This document shows, in pieces, positions 48,734-59,141 of a stretch of DNA of 64,000 bases. Positions within the stretch are counted from its first letter, which is position 1, and each line of letters begins with the position of its first letter. The notes below the pieces were generated by a model, which saw nothing but the letters and a program-made list of their open reading frames with translations, was not told the origin of the DNA and did no database searches. The position numbers and the translations under genes were made by a program. The DNA comes from Pantoea agglomerans NBRC 102470 (GTDB taxonomy: Bacteria; Pseudomonadota; Gammaproteobacteria; Enterobacterales; Enterobacteriaceae), in NCBI RefSeq assembly GCF_001598475.1, contig NZ_BCZA01000004.1, positions 310,001-374,000 on the forward strand. Reading direction: 5' to 3'.

Positions 48734-50758
48734 ATGCTTCCTTCAAAAGTCGTTCGTCATAAAGCAGGACGCTTTCTGCCTGTCATTCTTGCTGGGCTGA
48801 TTTTAGCCGCATGTAGCGGTCAGGGGCCGCAAACCTCAACCGTCAATATTCAGGGGCCCGTCACAGCCAGCTCCGCTTACTATCTGCAGCAAGCGCAGCA
48901 AAGCAGCGATGATAGCAAGACCGACTGGCAATTACTTGCAATCCGCGCCCTGTTGAAGGAAGGAAAGTATCCTGAGGCGACTCAGCAACTGAGCCAGTTG
49001 CCGCAGCAGCTCTCTGAGACGCAGCAACAGGAATCCCTGCTGCTGAAAGCGCAATTGCTGATTGCACAGCAGAAGATCAAAGACGCCGAACCGCTGTTAG
49101 CGGCAGTGAAAACCGGCGCACTGTCGCAGGATCAGCTGGCGCGTTACTACAGCCTGCAGATCGCCAGCGCACAGGGTCGCCCTTCACTCTCGCTGCTGCG
49201 CAACTATATTGCCCAGGAGCCGCTGCTGAAAGGCACCGATCATCAGGGCAATATCGACGCCACCTGGCAGACACTGACCCAGATGTCGCCGCAGGAAGTC
49301 AGCAACCTGGTCATCAATGCCGATGAAAATGTGCTGCAGGGCTGGCTGGATCTGCTCGCGGTCTGGCGCGCCAACACGCAGGATGCTGAGATGCTCAAGT
49401 CAGGCATCAAAGACTGGCAGACCCGCTATCCGCAGAACCCGGCGGCCAAAACGCTGCCGACGCAGCTGAGCCAGATGCAGAACTACACCAAAGCTTCAAC
49501 CAGCATCATCGCGCTGCTGCTGCCGCTGAATGGCCAGGCTCAGGTGTTCGCCAACGCGATTCAGAAAGGCTTTAATGATGCGAAGAATGGCATCTCCGCG
49601 CCGGTCACTCAGCCTGCGGCAGCTCAGCCCGCCGCTGCTGATGCAACCGCCAGCACCCAACCCGCTGCCGCTGCTGGTTCTTCCACCGATCCCATCAGCG
49701 CGCCGCAGCAGCAACAGCCTGCCGACGCGACGCCACAGCCTCAATCACAGCCTGCTGCCGCAGAACCGGCCAGCAACGCACAGATCAAGGTCTATGACAC
49801 CAGCAGCCAGCCGATTGAACAGGTGATGCAGCAGGCACAGCAGGATGGCGCCACCATCGTGGTCGGTCCGCTGCTGAAGAGCAACGTTGAGAAGGTCGCC
49901 AACAGCCAGACGCCACTGAATGTGCTGGCGCTCAACGAGCCGGAAAAGATCCAGAACCATCCGAATATTTGCTACTTTGCGCTTTCTCCTGAAGACGAAG
50001 CGCGCGATGCGGCGCACCATATCTGGGATCAGGGCAAACGCCAGCCGCTGTTGCTGGTTCCGCGCAGCGGATTGGGCGATCGCGTCACCAACGCCTTTGC
50101 TCAGGAGTGGCAGACGCTGGGTGGCAGCACCGTGATGCAGCAGCGCTTTGGTTCGACCTCAGAGCTGAAACAGGGCATTAACAGCGGCGCGGGCATCAGC
50201 TTATCCGGTACGCCAGTGAACGCTGCACCTGCCGAGCCGCAGGGTGTTACGATTGCGGGCCTGACTATCCCGGCACCGCAGCAGAACACGCCAGATGTGG
50301 TCAGCACCAGCAGCGGTGGTGGTGTCGATGCAGTCTATATCGTCTCAACGCAGGACGAACTGCAGCTGATCAAACCGATGATCACCATGCGCACCGGCAG
50401 TCGCAGCAATATCTCGCTCTACGCCAGTTCGCGCAGCGCGCAAGCCGGTGCCGGCCCGGACTTCCGTCTGGAAATGGATGGCCTGCAGTTCAGCGATATT
50501 CCGCTGCTCTCCGGCAGCAATCCTGGCCTGATGCAGCAGACATCAAAGTCATTCAATAATGACTATTCGCTGGTGCGTCTCTATGCCATGGGAATGGATG
50601 CCTGGACGCTGGCGAATCACTTTAACCAGATGCGTCAGTCACCTGGCTTTACGCTGGACGGCAATACCGGCAAGCTCAGCGCCGACACGGATTGTGTGAT
50701 CAACAGGAAGTTGACATGGAACCAGTATCGTCGGGGCGAAATCGCACCGGCCAACTAA
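48734..50758 (+). CDS. lpoA: Penicillin-binding protein 1A activator lipoprotein
   Basis: A 674-residue outer-membrane lipoprotein that activates PBP1A. The signal peptide ends in LILAAC (lipobox). An N-terminal TPR-like helical domain (about 30-250) is followed by a linker of about 60 residues made almost only of Ala, Gln, Pro and Ser. A C-terminal domain of periplasmic-binding-protein fold comes last. ATG 48734 ([17 protein letters not shown]) is chosen; the open frame upstream is leader. yraN starts inside its 3' end. Confidence 0.94.
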   Translation: MLPSKVVRHKAGRFLPVILAGLILAACSGQGPQTSTVNIQGPVTASSAYYLQQAQQSSDDSKTDWQLLAIRALLKEGKYPEATQQLSQLPQQLSETQQQESLLLKAQLLIAQQKIKDAEPLLAAVKTGALSQDQLARYYSLQIASAQGRPSLSLLRNYIAQEPLLKGTDHQGNIDATWQTLTQMSPQEVSNLVINADENVLQGWLDLLAVWRANTQDAEMLKSGIKDWQTRYPQNPAAKTLPTQLSQMQNYTKASTSIIALLLPLNGQAQVFANAIQKGFNDAKNGISAPVTQPAAAQPAAADATASTQPAAAAGSSTDPISAPQQQQPADATPQPQSQPAAAEPASNAQIKVYDTSSQPIEQVMQQAQQDGATIVVGPLLKSNVEKVANSQTPLNVLALNEPEKIQNHPNICYFALSPEDEARDAAHHIWDQGKRQPLLLVPRSGLGDRVTNAFAQEWQTLGGSTVMQQRFGSTSELKQGINSGAGISLSGTPVNAAPAEPQGVTIAGLTIPAPQQNTPDVVSTSSGGGVDAVYIVSTQDELQLIKPMITMRTGSRSNISLYASSRSAQAGAGPDFRLEMDGLQFSDIPLLSGSNPGLMQQTSKSFNNDYSLVRLYAMGMDAWTLANHFNQMRQSPGFTLDGNTGKLSADTDCVINRKLTWNQYRRGEIAPAN

Positions 50759-51111
50759 ATCGGCGTCAGACTGGCGCCAGGCATGAAGAAGATGCCCGGC
50801 GCTATCTGGAGCAGGCTGGCCTGATATGGGTCGCCAGTAATGTTCACTTTCGCAATGGTGAACTTGACCTGATAATGCGTGACGGGCACTGTTGGGTGTT
50901 TGTTGAAGTTCGCTACCGACGCGATGCGCGTTATGGTGGCGCGCTCGCCAGCGTAACCCGGAATAAACAACAAAAGCTGCTGCGCGCTGCCGCTCTCTGG
51001 CTGGCGCAACGCGGCGGCAGTTTTGAAACAGTGTATTGCCGTTTCGACATCATCGCCATTACCGGCACGGCGCTCGAGTGGCTGCCGAATGCCTTTAATG
51101 CAGACGTTTAG
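50716..51111 (+). CDS. yraN: UPF0102 nuclease-fold protein YraN
   Basis: A 131-residue PD-(D/E)XK-fold protein. The signature is [23 protein letters not shown] (Glu-Leu-Asp ... Glu-Val-Arg in place of ExK), as is usual in this family. ATG 50716 overlaps lpoA by 43 bases. Function unknown; the gene order lpoA-yraN-diaA-dolP is the enterobacterial standard. Confidence 0.92.
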   Translation: MEPVSSGRNRTGQLNRRQTGARHEEDARRYLEQAGLIWVASNVHFRNGELDLIMRDGHCWVFVEVRYRRDARYGGALASVTRNKQQKLLRAAALWLAQRGGSFETVYCRFDIIAITGTALEWLPNAFNADV

Positions 51112-51125
51112 AACCAGGTGGTCGT

Positions 51126-51713
51126 GTGCAGGACAGAATTAAAGCGTGTTTTACCGAAAGTATTCAAACTCAGATTGCCGCAGCCGAAGCGTTGCCCGAT
51201 GCCATCTCCCGCGCCGCTATGACGCTGGTGCAGTCGTTACTGAATGGCAATAAAATCCTGAGCTGTGGCAACGGTGCCTCATCCGCCAATGCACAGCACT
51301 TCGCCGCCAGCATGATCAACCGTTTCGAGACCGAACGCCCAAGCTTACCGGCGCTGGCGTTGAGCGCCGACAACGTGATGCTGACCGCGATTGGTAATGA
51401 CCGCCTGCACGATGAAATCTATGCCAAGCAGGTGCGCGCTCTGGGACACGCAGGCGATGTGTTACTGGCTATCTCAACCCGTGGCAACACCCGTGACATC
51501 GTTAAGGCCGTGGAAGCGGCGGTAACACGCGATATGACTATCGTTGCGCTTACCGGGTATGATGGCGGAGAGCTCGCCGGACTGCTGGGTCCGCAGGATG
51601 TGGAGATCCGCATTCCGTCGCACCGCAGCGCCCGTATTCAGGAGATGCATATGCTCACCGTTAATTGCTTATGCGATCTGATCGATAACACTCTCTTTCC
51701 CCATCAGGAATGA
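51126..51713 (+). CDS. diaA: DnaA initiator-associating protein DiaA
   Basis: A 195-residue SIS-domain protein that binds DnaA and promotes timely initiation at oriC. It starts at GTG 51126 ([20 protein letters not shown]) and ends [14 protein letters not shown]. The SIS core contains [19 protein letters not shown] and [19 protein letters not shown]. Nearly identical to E. coli over its length. Confidence 0.96.
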   Translation: MQDRIKACFTESIQTQIAAAEALPDAISRAAMTLVQSLLNGNKILSCGNGASSANAQHFAASMINRFETERPSLPALALSADNVMLTAIGNDRLHDEIYAKQVRALGHAGDVLLAISTRGNTRDIVKAVEAAVTRDMTIVALTGYDGGELAGLLGPQDVEIRIPSHRSARIQEMHMLTVNCLCDLIDNTLFPHQE

Positions 51714-51727
51714 CCGAAGGAGCACGA

Positions 51728-52300
51728 ATGAAAGCATTGAATGCTATAGCTATTCTGTTAACCGCCATGCTGCTGCAGGGCTGCGTTGCGGTTGTGGCGG
51801 GTGGCGCAGCGGTTGCCACTAAAACGGCCACCGATCCACGCTCGGTGGGTACGCAGGTTGATGACAGCACGCTGGAGCTACGCGTGACTAACGCGCTGGC
51901 TAAAGATCAGCAGATTAAAACCGATGCCCGCATTATCGCCACGGCCTATCAGGGCAAAGTGTTGCTGACCGGTCAGGCGCCTTCGCAGGAGATCGCCAAT
52001 CGTGCCAAACAGATCACCATGGGCGTTGATGGCGCAACCGAGGTCTATAACGAGATCCGTATCGGCCAGAAAGTGACGCTGGGCACCACGTCGTCAGACA
52101 CCTGGATTACCACCAAAATCCGCTCGCAGCTGCTGGGCAGCGATCAGGTGAAATCCTCCAACGTGAAGGTGACGACGGAGAATGGCGAAGTGTTCCTGCT
52201 GGGTCTGGTGACACCGCAGGAAGCGCAGGCAGCGGCTGATGTCGCCAGCCGCGTCAGTGGCGTGAAGCACGTCACCACGGCCTTCACCATGCTGAAGTAG
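51728..52300 (+). CDS. dolP: Outer-membrane lipoprotein DolP (YraP)
   Basis: A 190-residue lipoprotein with two BON domains. The signal peptide ends in LLQGC (Cys19). BON1 lies near residues 45-115 (STLELRVTNALAKDQQIKTD) and BON2 near 125-190 (SDTWITTKIRSQLLGSDQVK). In E. coli it supports outer-membrane integrity and interacts with the BAM complex. Downstream of diaA by 14 bases. Confidence 0.95.
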   Translation: MKALNAIAILLTAMLLQGCVAVVAGGAAVATKTATDPRSVGTQVDDSTLELRVTNALAKDQQIKTDARIIATAYQGKVLLTGQAPSQEIANRAKQITMGVDGATEVYNEIRIGQKVTLGTTSSDTWITTKIRSQLLGSDQVKSSNVKVTTENGEVFLLGLVTPQEAQAAADVASRVSGVKHVTTAFTMLK

Positions 52301-52313
52301 TACGCAAAACGCA

Positions 52314-52341
52314 AAAAAGGCGGCCATGGCCGCCTTTTTTA
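52314..52341. terminator. Bidirectional terminator between dolP and yhaK
   Basis: AAAAAAGGCGGCCATGGCCG followed by CCTTTTTT: a palindromic stem with A- and T-runs on both sides, between convergent genes. Confidence 0.88.
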
Positions 52342-52352
52342 TTGCCCGATGT

Positions 52353-53057
52353 TCAGACGGGAATGTCGATGACCAGTGCGCGGGTCGCGGTTTTCGCCGT
52401 CAGTTGCAACAGCTTCTCTTCCTGCAAAAAGGCACCATCGCCACAGCCCAGCTTCTCCTGATGATCCGTGCCGGACATCGCTTCCAGCGAACCGTGAATC
52501 GACTGCAGATAGGCACGCGGCCCCTGTAACCGCAGCGAATGCTTTTCGCCTGGTGCCAGCTCGACCTGATGAATCCACACCTGCTGACGCAGTTGCAGAC
52601 TGTCGTCCATGCCATCCGGCGAGGCGATCAGCTGGGACAACCGGCCATCCGTCAGGGCGATTTTCTGCATCCGCGGATTTTCGCGCTCCGGACAGGCGGC
52701 CAGCCAGAGCTGCATGCGTGTCAGCGGTCGATCTTTGCTCAGGTTCATTTCGGTGTAACTCACACCCGGCTGGGCAGAGAGCAGCAGCGCCTCCCCTTCC
52801 CGCACGCTGATGGTGTTGCCTTCGCTGTCGCGGTATTCAGCTTCACCCTGCAGCACGATGTTCAGCACATCAACCTGTGGATAGGTGCGCGGCTGAAAAG
52901 CGGCACCCGGCGCCAGCACTTCCTGGTTCAGTACGCGCAGTGACGCGTACCCCATCAGTTTGGGATCAAAATAGTGGCCAAAAGAGAAACTGTAGCGCGC
53001 CTGTAACCAGCCGAAATCGGCCTGACCACATGCGGACGCACTGCGTGTCGTTATCAT
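52353..53057 (-). CDS. yhaK: Pirin-family bicupin YhaK
   Basis: A 234-residue pirin-like bicupin. The N-terminus (ARYSFSFGHYFDPKLMGYAS) and the metal-site region (YPQVDVLNIVLQGEAEYRDS) match YhaK. E. coli YhaK is a cytoplasmic protein proposed to respond to redox stress. It is divergent from its neighbour yhaJ, as in E. coli. Confidence 0.93.
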   Translation of the reverse strand: MITTRSASACGQADFGWLQARYSFSFGHYFDPKLMGYASLRVLNQEVLAPGAAFQPRTYPQVDVLNIVLQGEAEYRDSEGNTISVREGEALLLSAQPGVSYTEMNLSKDRPLTRMQLWLAACPERENPRMQKIALTDGRLSQLIASPDGMDDSLQLRQQVWIHQVELAPGEKHSLRLQGPRAYLQSIHGSLEAMSGTDHQEKLGCGDGAFLQEEKLLQLTAKTATRALVIDIPV

Positions 53058-53186
53058 TGTTTACCTCCAGCATCCGGTGACGAGGATCGGCCACGGACTA
53101 TATGCTCCCATGGTAAAAGTCTGGACGCCGGATTGTTAGCCAGTTAATCTGCCGGGCATGTTCAAATTTCCTGACAGAGAACCGGG

Positions 53187-54086
53187 ATGGCTAAAGAGCG
53201 TGCGTTAACCCTTGAATCTTTACGCGTTATGGATGCGATTGATCGGCGTGGCAGTTTTGCCGCGGCGGCGGATGAACTGGGGCGCGTTCCTTCCGCCCTC
53301 AGCTACACCATGCAAAAGCTGGAAGAGGAGCTGGATGTGGTGCTGTTTGACCGTTCCGGTCACCGTACCAAATTTACTAACGTGGGACGCATGCTGCTGG
53401 AGCGTGGCCGGGTGCTGCTGGAAGCAGCCGATAAGCTCACCACCGATGCGGAAGCGCTGGCACGTGGCTGGGAAACCCATCTGACCATCGTCACCGAAGC
53501 ACTGGTACCTGTTGATGCGCTGTTTCCGCTGGTGACGCGGCTGGCCGACAAGGCCAATACGCAATTTTCGCTGGTGACGGAAGTGCTGGCGGGCGCATGG
53601 GAACGGCTGGAACAGGGCCGGGCCGATATCGTGATTGCCCCCGATATGCACTTCCGCGCCTCCACCGAGATCAACACCCGCAAGCTCTACACCATGATGA
53701 GCGTCTATGTCGCCAGTGCTGACCACCCGATTCATAACGAGCCTGAACCCCAGTCTGAAGTGACGCGGGTGAAATACCGTGGCATCGCGGTCGCAGATAC
53801 CGCGCGTGAGCGTCCGGTGCTGACCGTGCAGTTACTGGATAAGCAGCAGCGCCTGACCGTGAGCAGCATGGACGATAAGCGCCGTGCGCTGCTGGCTGGC
53901 CTGGGCGTGGCGACCATGCCCTATTCGCTGGTGGAGCAGGATATTGCGGAAGGCCGTCTGCGGGTGGTGAGTCCGGAATATACCCGCGAGGTCGATATTA
54001 TTATGGCGTGGCGGCGTGACAGCATGGGCGAAGCCAAATCCTGGTGCCTGCGTGAGATCCCGCGCCTGCTGGCGAAGAAAAACTAA
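53187..54086 (+). CDS. yhaJ: LysR-family regulator YhaJ
   Basis: A 299-residue LysR-type regulator. The N-terminal helix-turn-helix is LESLRVMDAIDRRGSFAAAA with VPSALSYTMQKLEEEL, and the C-terminal ligand domain has two lobes. Divergent from yhaK over about 130 bases, the place of its likely operator. E. coli YhaJ activates yhaK and yqjF in response to aromatic compounds; yqjF is also present in this window. Confidence 0.92.
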   Translation: MAKERALTLESLRVMDAIDRRGSFAAAADELGRVPSALSYTMQKLEEELDVVLFDRSGHRTKFTNVGRMLLERGRVLLEAADKLTTDAEALARGWETHLTIVTEALVPVDALFPLVTRLADKANTQFSLVTEVLAGAWERLEQGRADIVIAPDMHFRASTEINTRKLYTMMSVYVASADHPIHNEPEPQSEVTRVKYRGIAVADTARERPVLTVQLLDKQQRLTVSSMDDKRRALLAGLGVATMPYSLVEQDIAEGRLRVVSPEYTREVDIIMAWRRDSMGEAKSWCLREIPRLLAKKN

Positions 54087-54095
54087 AGCGCCGAT

Positions 54096-56018
54096 TCAGG
54101 GCGAGGGCCAGGAGCGGCTCAGGCAATCCATCGCCACTGCCCTGAAGCGGGTGAAATCGGTGCTGTCCCGCAGGCGGGTCATCGCCCTTTCACGCAGGAA
54201 CGTCACAAACAGATCGTATATCGCCATCGCCTCTTCATATTCACTTTTGCTGATCGCCAGCAGGAAAATGACATAGGCGGTATCGTCTCCCCAGGCAATG
54301 CCGTGCGGCGCCAGCACGGTGTAAACCACGGTTTTCTTTGCCAGCAGCCCCAGCGAGTGCGGCAGCGCAATGCCTTCGCCGAGCATGGTGCTGACAATCG
54401 CTTCGCGCTCTTCAACCGACGGATAGAACGCCGCATCCACAAATCCCTCCGCCTCCAGTTGATCGCACAGCTGGCGAAACAGTTCAGACTGGGTCATCGG
54501 CCTGTCGACGATATGAAAGTGCTGGGCATCAAAAAACTTCGCCAGCATATAGGGCCGGGTACGGTCCACCAGCACCAGCTTACCAATTTGTTCCAGCTGA
54601 AAACCGGTGGGAAACGGCGACATCACCACCACCGGCTTCTCTTTTTCGCTGAGCCGGATGGTAGAGATAACAAAATCTTCGTCGATGCGGCTGCGCGCCT
54701 CATACTCGCGCTGAGACAGGCGGGCCGTGACCTGCAACTGCGGATATTTGCGCAGCAGCATCGCCTCAATCATTCGCAGCGTAGAGTTACCGCTGTCGCA
54801 GACCAGCAGCACCTGCGGATGACGCTGATAACCGACGTCATAGTGGCGCTCCAGCCCGACACCGATATGCAATACCAGAAAGCCAATCTCATTCTCGGTG
54901 ATGACGTAAGGGGTATATTTTCCCCAGCTGGTCACCGCCGCTAAGGTGACATCATAGGCCATGGGATAGTGCTGTTTGATGTTGCTGAGCAGCGGGTTGG
55001 GAATATGAATCTGATAGCGCACCCGCGTAATCATGGTTTTGATGTGGGTGAGCAGGTCAGCACGCAGCTGCTGATCGTTTTGCAGATTGAAGTTGTAATG
55101 CGTGTTGATAAAGCTAAGCAGATAATCCACCAGCGCGTCGGCGTCATCAGCATTGATGGCGCTGGGAGCAATCGCCTGAATGCGTCGCGCGGCGATATTG
55201 ACCCGCAGCCAGTTCTCTTCCGCCGGTGAAATCGGTTTGCTGACCAGCGGACGCATCAGATTAATCAGGTGATGGGCCGCTTCACGCACCTCATCACCAA
55301 TCTCCTCTGCACCCGGATCGTTAAGCGGATAGCCTTCACTGATGCGCCGCACCGCCACGGCGCAGTAAAGCCGCAGATAGCGTTCACCCTCATCGCTGAG
55401 CCGAATGTTGTGCTGAGCAAAACAGCTTTGCAGCAGCGGGCGCAGCGTCTCCAGCATGCCGCTGTTCAGCGCTTCGATAGTGAGCAGCGGGCTCTCGGGC
55501 TGCGCCTGATCAATTTGCCATAACAGGTCGGTCAGGCAGGTACGAATTGCCACTTCGCTGCCAAACAGTTTCATGCCGTAGTGTGGCTTGCTCTCAATGG
55601 TGAGGTGATAGCGCCCCAGCCATTCGCGCACCTCCGCCATATCATTCTGCAGGGTGGCGCGGCTGACAAACCACTCTTCTGCCAGCTCTTCAAGTTTCAG
55701 GGAATAAGCGGCGGTAAGAAAGCGGGTCAGCAGGTAGCGAACCCGATCCGGCGAGGTGCGCGGCACCCGCAGCGGCGACGCGGTATGCTGTTGCAGATGC
55801 TGAAAGCGCTGAGCATCCTCAATCTTCAGTTGATAGCCCGCGCCGCGATTGAGGACAAACTGCGCGCCATGTTCTGCCAGCAGCGCATTCAGCGCCGTGA
55901 TATCGGTACGCACGGTGCGTGTCGAGACGGCGAAACGCCGCGCCAGCTCATCCTGAGGCAGCGTTTCGTTTTGCATGGCATCGAACAGTTGCGCAAGGCG
56001 CTGATTGGGAAATCTCAC
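54096..56018 (-). CDS. PRD-containing transcriptional activator with PTS EIIB- and EIIA-like domains
   Basis: A regulator of about 640 residues of the BglG/MtlR type. The N-terminal HTH reads PQDELARRFAVSTRTVRTDI. Two PRD domains occupy about 180-390, an EIIB-like domain near 400-490 has VLLVCDSGNSTLRMIEAMLL (phospho-Cys in a P-loop), and a C-terminal EIIA domain contains GEGIALPHSLG with its His. GTG 56018 (VRFPNQRLAQLFDAM) follows AGGT; the frame is open to ATG 56078. It ends the operon and probably activates it according to PTS phosphorylation. With a full HTH set it is likely a DNA-binding activator rather than an RNA antiterminator. Confidence 0.85.
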   Translation of the reverse strand: MRFPNQRLAQLFDAMQNETLPQDELARRFAVSTRTVRTDITALNALLAEHGAQFVLNRGAGYQLKIEDAQRFQHLQQHTASPLRVPRTSPDRVRYLLTRFLTAAYSLKLEELAEEWFVSRATLQNDMAEVREWLGRYHLTIESKPHYGMKLFGSEVAIRTCLTDLLWQIDQAQPESPLLTIEALNSGMLETLRPLLQSCFAQHNIRLSDEGERYLRLYCAVAVRRISEGYPLNDPGAEEIGDEVREAAHHLINLMRPLVSKPISPAEENWLRVNIAARRIQAIAPSAINADDADALVDYLLSFINTHYNFNLQNDQQLRADLLTHIKTMITRVRYQIHIPNPLLSNIKQHYPMAYDVTLAAVTSWGKYTPYVITENEIGFLVLHIGVGLERHYDVGYQRHPQVLLVCDSGNSTLRMIEAMLLRKYPQLQVTARLSQREYEARSRIDEDFVISTIRLSEKEKPVVVMSPFPTGFQLEQIGKLVLVDRTRPYMLAKFFDAQHFHIVDRPMTQSELFRQLCDQLEAEGFVDAAFYPSVEEREAIVSTMLGEGIALPHSLGLLAKKTVVYTVLAPHGIAWGDDTAYVIFLLAISKSEYEEAMAIYDLFVTFLRERAMTRLRDSTDFTRFRAVAMDCLSRSWPSP

Positions 56019-56125
56019 AAGCGTTACCTGTTTGCAGACAGAAATAGGGAACATCAGCCTACGGAGATCGTCTCGCAACGTCCATGTTGCGCGATCTGCC
56101 TGTTGCAGGCAGATCGTGTTGATCT

Positions 56126-56866
56126 CTAAGCCAGCAGCGTTTTACAGATGGCCAGCAACTGCTTCACATCTTCAACGCGGGTCTCTCCGCTGGCTTTGTC
56201 GATGATCGAACTGTAGACGTGCGGGATCACTTTGCTGACGCCCGACTCCAGCGCAATGCGCACGATCTCACCGAAATTTTCCAGATCGATGCCGCCGGTT
56301 GGCTCCAGCCAGAAATCCTGTTTCGCACAGGCTTCCGCCACAGCGCGATACTCATCCACCGCCTGCAGACCGCCCATCGGGAAATATTTTACCGAGCTGC
56401 CGCCCATATCCTGCAGCATCGCGATCGCCGTTTCGACGGGCACGATCCCGTCACGCTGTTTTGAGCTGCGCGGTCCGGTGGAGATTTTCACCTGACCTGG
56501 CGTACCGGTGGGCGAGATCAGACCGTTCACTATTGTCTGCGACTGCCCCAGCAGCGCACGGCTGGTGGCGACGCCGGTAAAGACCTGATTCACATGCTGC
56601 GGTTGCAGCACTGCCGCGAGCTCACTCACCATCTGTGACTGGTTGGGATCGCCCGCACCCAGACCAATCGAGAGCGCATTATCGATCAGCGCGGCATACT
56701 CGCGCATATCGGCGATAGCGGCTTCATTGCTGGCGTAGTTTTTCGACAGCACGCCGACCAGCACATGCCCTTCTGCCGCCTGCCAGATGGCGCGCGCATT
56801 CTCTTTCGATCCCGCCAGTACGTTAAGGCAGAGACGATCCTGATAGAAATTGGGGGTCAGCGTCAT
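56126..56866 (-). CDS. DgaF-type 2-keto-3-deoxy-6-phosphogluconate aldolase
   Basis: A 246-residue KDGP-aldolase family protein (DgaF-like). Conserved stretches are VLVGVLSKNYASN, GTPGQVKISTGPRSSKQRDG, GGSSVKYFPMGG and WLEPTGGID. The Lys in VKYFPMGG is the probable Schiff-base residue. Salmonella DgaF cleaves 2-keto-3-deoxy-6-phosphogluconate to pyruvate and glyceraldehyde-3-phosphate in D-glucosaminate use. It overlaps the DgaE-type gene by four bases (ATGA). Confidence 0.85.
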   Translation of the reverse strand: MTLTPNFYQDRLCLNVLAGSKENARAIWQAAEGHVLVGVLSKNYASNEAAIADMREYAALIDNALSIGLGAGDPNQSQMVSELAAVLQPQHVNQVFTGVATSRALLGQSQTIVNGLISPTGTPGQVKISTGPRSSKQRDGIVPVETAIAMLQDMGGSSVKYFPMGGLQAVDEYRAVAEACAKQDFWLEPTGGIDLENFGEIVRIALESGVSKVIPHVYSSIIDKASGETRVEDVKQLLAICKTLLA

Positions 56867-57984
56867 GCGTTTTTCTCTCCGTTTAACAGTGCCTGAATGC
56901 GGGTGAAAATAGTGTGCAGTTGATCGGCGCTGACGCTGCGCACGTCCGCCTCAATGATCCCTTCGTTGGCTTTGTAGCCGCGGAAGTAGATCGCCACCTC
57001 GCCGTTTTTCAGCGCCTGCACCAGATCGCCGGTGCGCTGCTGGATCGCGGCTTCGTCGAACTTGATCTCAGCACGGGCGATGTCGCGTCCGGCTGCGTCC
57101 CACACTACCCGGGCCGTCACGCCATTCAGACTGTTGAGCTGTTCAATGAACGGCGTCATTTTTTCCACCATCTGCGCACCACTGATTTTTGGCTGCGTCA
57201 GATAGTTTTCAATCGCCTGGGTCAGCCCCAGGATCCCCTCTTTGCCCACTTTCATCGCGCGGCCAATGCCGTTGGTCTGGCGTTTGACCCACTCAACGTA
57301 GTGGTGTCGGCCAATCACCAGTCCGCTGGTCGGCCCTTCAATCGCTTTTGCTCCGCTGTAGATCACCAGATCGGCACCCGCCTGGTAGTAGCATTGCAGA
57401 TCCTCTTCCGCCGCCGCATCGACGATCAGCGGGACGCCATGCTGGCGCGCAACGGCTGCGGCCTGCGCCACATCGAGATGGCTCTTCTGCACACAGTGGT
57501 GCGATTTTACATAAAGGATCGCCGCGGTCTGTGGGGTGATCGCCGCCGCAAGCTGGGCGGGTGAGCACTCGTTGCTGTAACCCGCTTCCACCAGTTGCCC
57601 GCCACCCAGTGCCACCATGCTGCCGACCGGTGCGCCATAGTTCACGTTGTGCCCTTTCGGCACCACAATCTGGTGCGGGACAGTCAGCGGCGCGGCATGC
57701 AGGTTATCCACCAGCCAGTCGTTGTCTTTCACAATCACCGCCGCCACGCTCTGGGCGATACCGGCCGAGGCGCAGGAGACCACCAGCGCGTTCTCCACCT
57801 TCAGCAGACCTGCGATATAAGCACCGGTCTTATCCACCAGATCTTTCATTTCGAAGTAGTGATCGAGGCCATATTTCACCGTATCGATCACCTCACTCGA
57901 TGGCGTAGAGACGCCGAGGATCGTCATACGGCCAGAGGCATTAATCACCGGCTTCAGGCCATACTTTTCATATACCGAGGTCAT
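56863..57984 (-). CDS. DgaE-type PLP-dependent ammonia lyase
   Basis: A 373-residue SelA-like PLP enzyme. The lysine that binds PLP is in VIYSGAKAIEGPTSG, preceded by PLIVDAAAEED, whose Asp pairs with the cofactor. Salmonella DgaE removes ammonia from D-glucosaminate-6-phosphate to give 2-keto-3-deoxy-6-phosphogluconate. Its start overlaps the amidohydrolase gene by 17 bases. The pairing with the DgaF-type aldolase supports the role. Confidence 0.86.
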   Translation of the reverse strand: MTSVYEKYGLKPVINASGRMTILGVSTPSSEVIDTVKYGLDHYFEMKDLVDKTGAYIAGLLKVENALVVSCASAGIAQSVAAVIVKDNDWLVDNLHAAPLTVPHQIVVPKGHNVNYGAPVGSMVALGGGQLVEAGYSNECSPAQLAAAITPQTAAILYVKSHHCVQKSHLDVAQAAAVARQHGVPLIVDAAAEEDLQCYYQAGADLVIYSGAKAIEGPTSGLVIGRHHYVEWVKRQTNGIGRAMKVGKEGILGLTQAIENYLTQPKISGAQMVEKMTPFIEQLNSLNGVTARVVWDAAGRDIARAEIKFDEAAIQQRTGDLVQALKNGEVAIYFRGYKANEGIIEADVRSVSADQLHTIFTRIQALLNGEKNA

Positions 57985-59098
57985 GCGCTATTCCTTCTTC
58001 AGTCGCGATCCACGTACCAGCAACGACGGCCGCCAGCGGGACCAGATGCTTCTCACCTGCGACCTGTTCACCTTCTGAATCGATGAATGGCCGGGTTTCC
58101 TCTTTGACGCTAAACACTGTCAGATCGGCGTCGTAGCCCACTTTCAGCTGGCCTTTGCGCTGCAGGCGCAGTCCTGCCGCCGCATTGAGCGTTACGCAGT
58201 CAATCACCTGCGGCAGGGTCATACCGACACTGAAAAATTTCGACATCACATGCGCCAGGTTGTGAACCGGTCCGGCCAGACGATTGCGGCAGTAAATGTC
58301 AGAGCTGATGGTGTCGGGCAGAATGCCCTGCGCAATCGCCGCGCGGGCGACTTCAAAGCTGAAGCTGGCACTGCCGTGGCCGACATCAAGTTTGACGCCA
58401 CGCGCGATAGCCTGTTTTACCGCCGCTTTGAGCTCGCCCTGCGGCGTCAGGATACGGTTGGGTTTGCCGTTAAAGCAGTGCGTGATGATGTCACCCGTGG
58501 TGAGCAGATCCGCAATCTGGTCGAGATTGGGCGGATTATTGCCAATGTGAACCATCAGCGGCAGCCCGCCGGTTTGCTGCTGGATCGCCTTCGCTTTGAT
58601 CAGCGGCTGCACACCATTCTCGCCCACCACGCTGCTGCTGATGCGCGCCTTAAGGCCGACAATAAAATCGGGCAGCCGAGCCACCGCCTGCTGCACCGCC
58701 TCGCCATCTATCTGCGTCATGTCAGCCAGCTCATTCTGGATGACGATGCCGGTGCGGGCGATATTGATCAGCGCATAAACCTGGGTCTGTGCCGCGCGAG
58801 TCAGCCGGTAAAAGTCATCAATGTGCTCTGCGCCGGTGCTGCCCGCATCGACAACCGTGGTGACGCCATGCGCAACACCAATCGCATCCGCTTCATCATG
58901 ATAAATTGGTGATTTGGGATAGCAGTGAACGTGGGAGTCGATCCAGCCTGCGCTGAGGTAGTAACGGCCAGCCAGATCGCGCTCGTGCTGCGCGTTACCC
59001 TGCACCTTGCCTATGGCGGCGATACGGCCATCCTGCAGCGCAATGTCGACCACCTGCTCATCGCTGAGACGCGCACCGCGAATAATCAAGTCGTACAT
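57968..59098 (-). CDS. Amidohydrolase / deacetylase-type metallohydrolase
   Basis: A 376-residue amidohydrolase-superfamily enzyme. Metal ligands are visible: HVH in WIDSHVHCYPKSP, Lys in IVGLKARISS (the carboxylated bridge), His in LMVHIGNNPP, His in IITHCFNG, and Asp in TISSDIYCRN. It probably hydrolyses an N-acyl, carbamoyl or ring amide from the operon's substrate, releasing the amino group that the DgaE-type lyase then eliminates. Substrate unknown. Confidence 0.85.
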   Translation of the reverse strand: MYDLIIRGARLSDEQVVDIALQDGRIAAIGKVQGNAQHERDLAGRYYLSAGWIDSHVHCYPKSPIYHDEADAIGVAHGVTTVVDAGSTGAEHIDDFYRLTRAAQTQVYALINIARTGIVIQNELADMTQIDGEAVQQAVARLPDFIVGLKARISSSVVGENGVQPLIKAKAIQQQTGGLPLMVHIGNNPPNLDQIADLLTTGDIITHCFNGKPNRILTPQGELKAAVKQAIARGVKLDVGHGSASFSFEVARAAIAQGILPDTISSDIYCRNRLAGPVHNLAHVMSKFFSVGMTLPQVIDCVTLNAAAGLRLQRKGQLKVGYDADLTVFSVKEETRPFIDSEGEQVAGEKHLVPLAAVVAGTWIATEEGIAHDLGI

Positions 59099-59141
59099 GG
59101 TTTCTCCTTAACAGCAGCCCGCTGCCGGGCTGCCGGTGAGA

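Noticed and set aside
49600-49800. Repeat-like Ala/Gln/Pro-rich stretch in lpoA as a mobile or repeat element
   Set aside because: Reading frame is intact and such a low-complexity linker is normal for LpoA.
50716-51111. yraN as a defence nuclease because of its PD-(D/E)XK fold
   Set aside because: It is a conserved housekeeping neighbour of lpoA and diaA across Enterobacterales.
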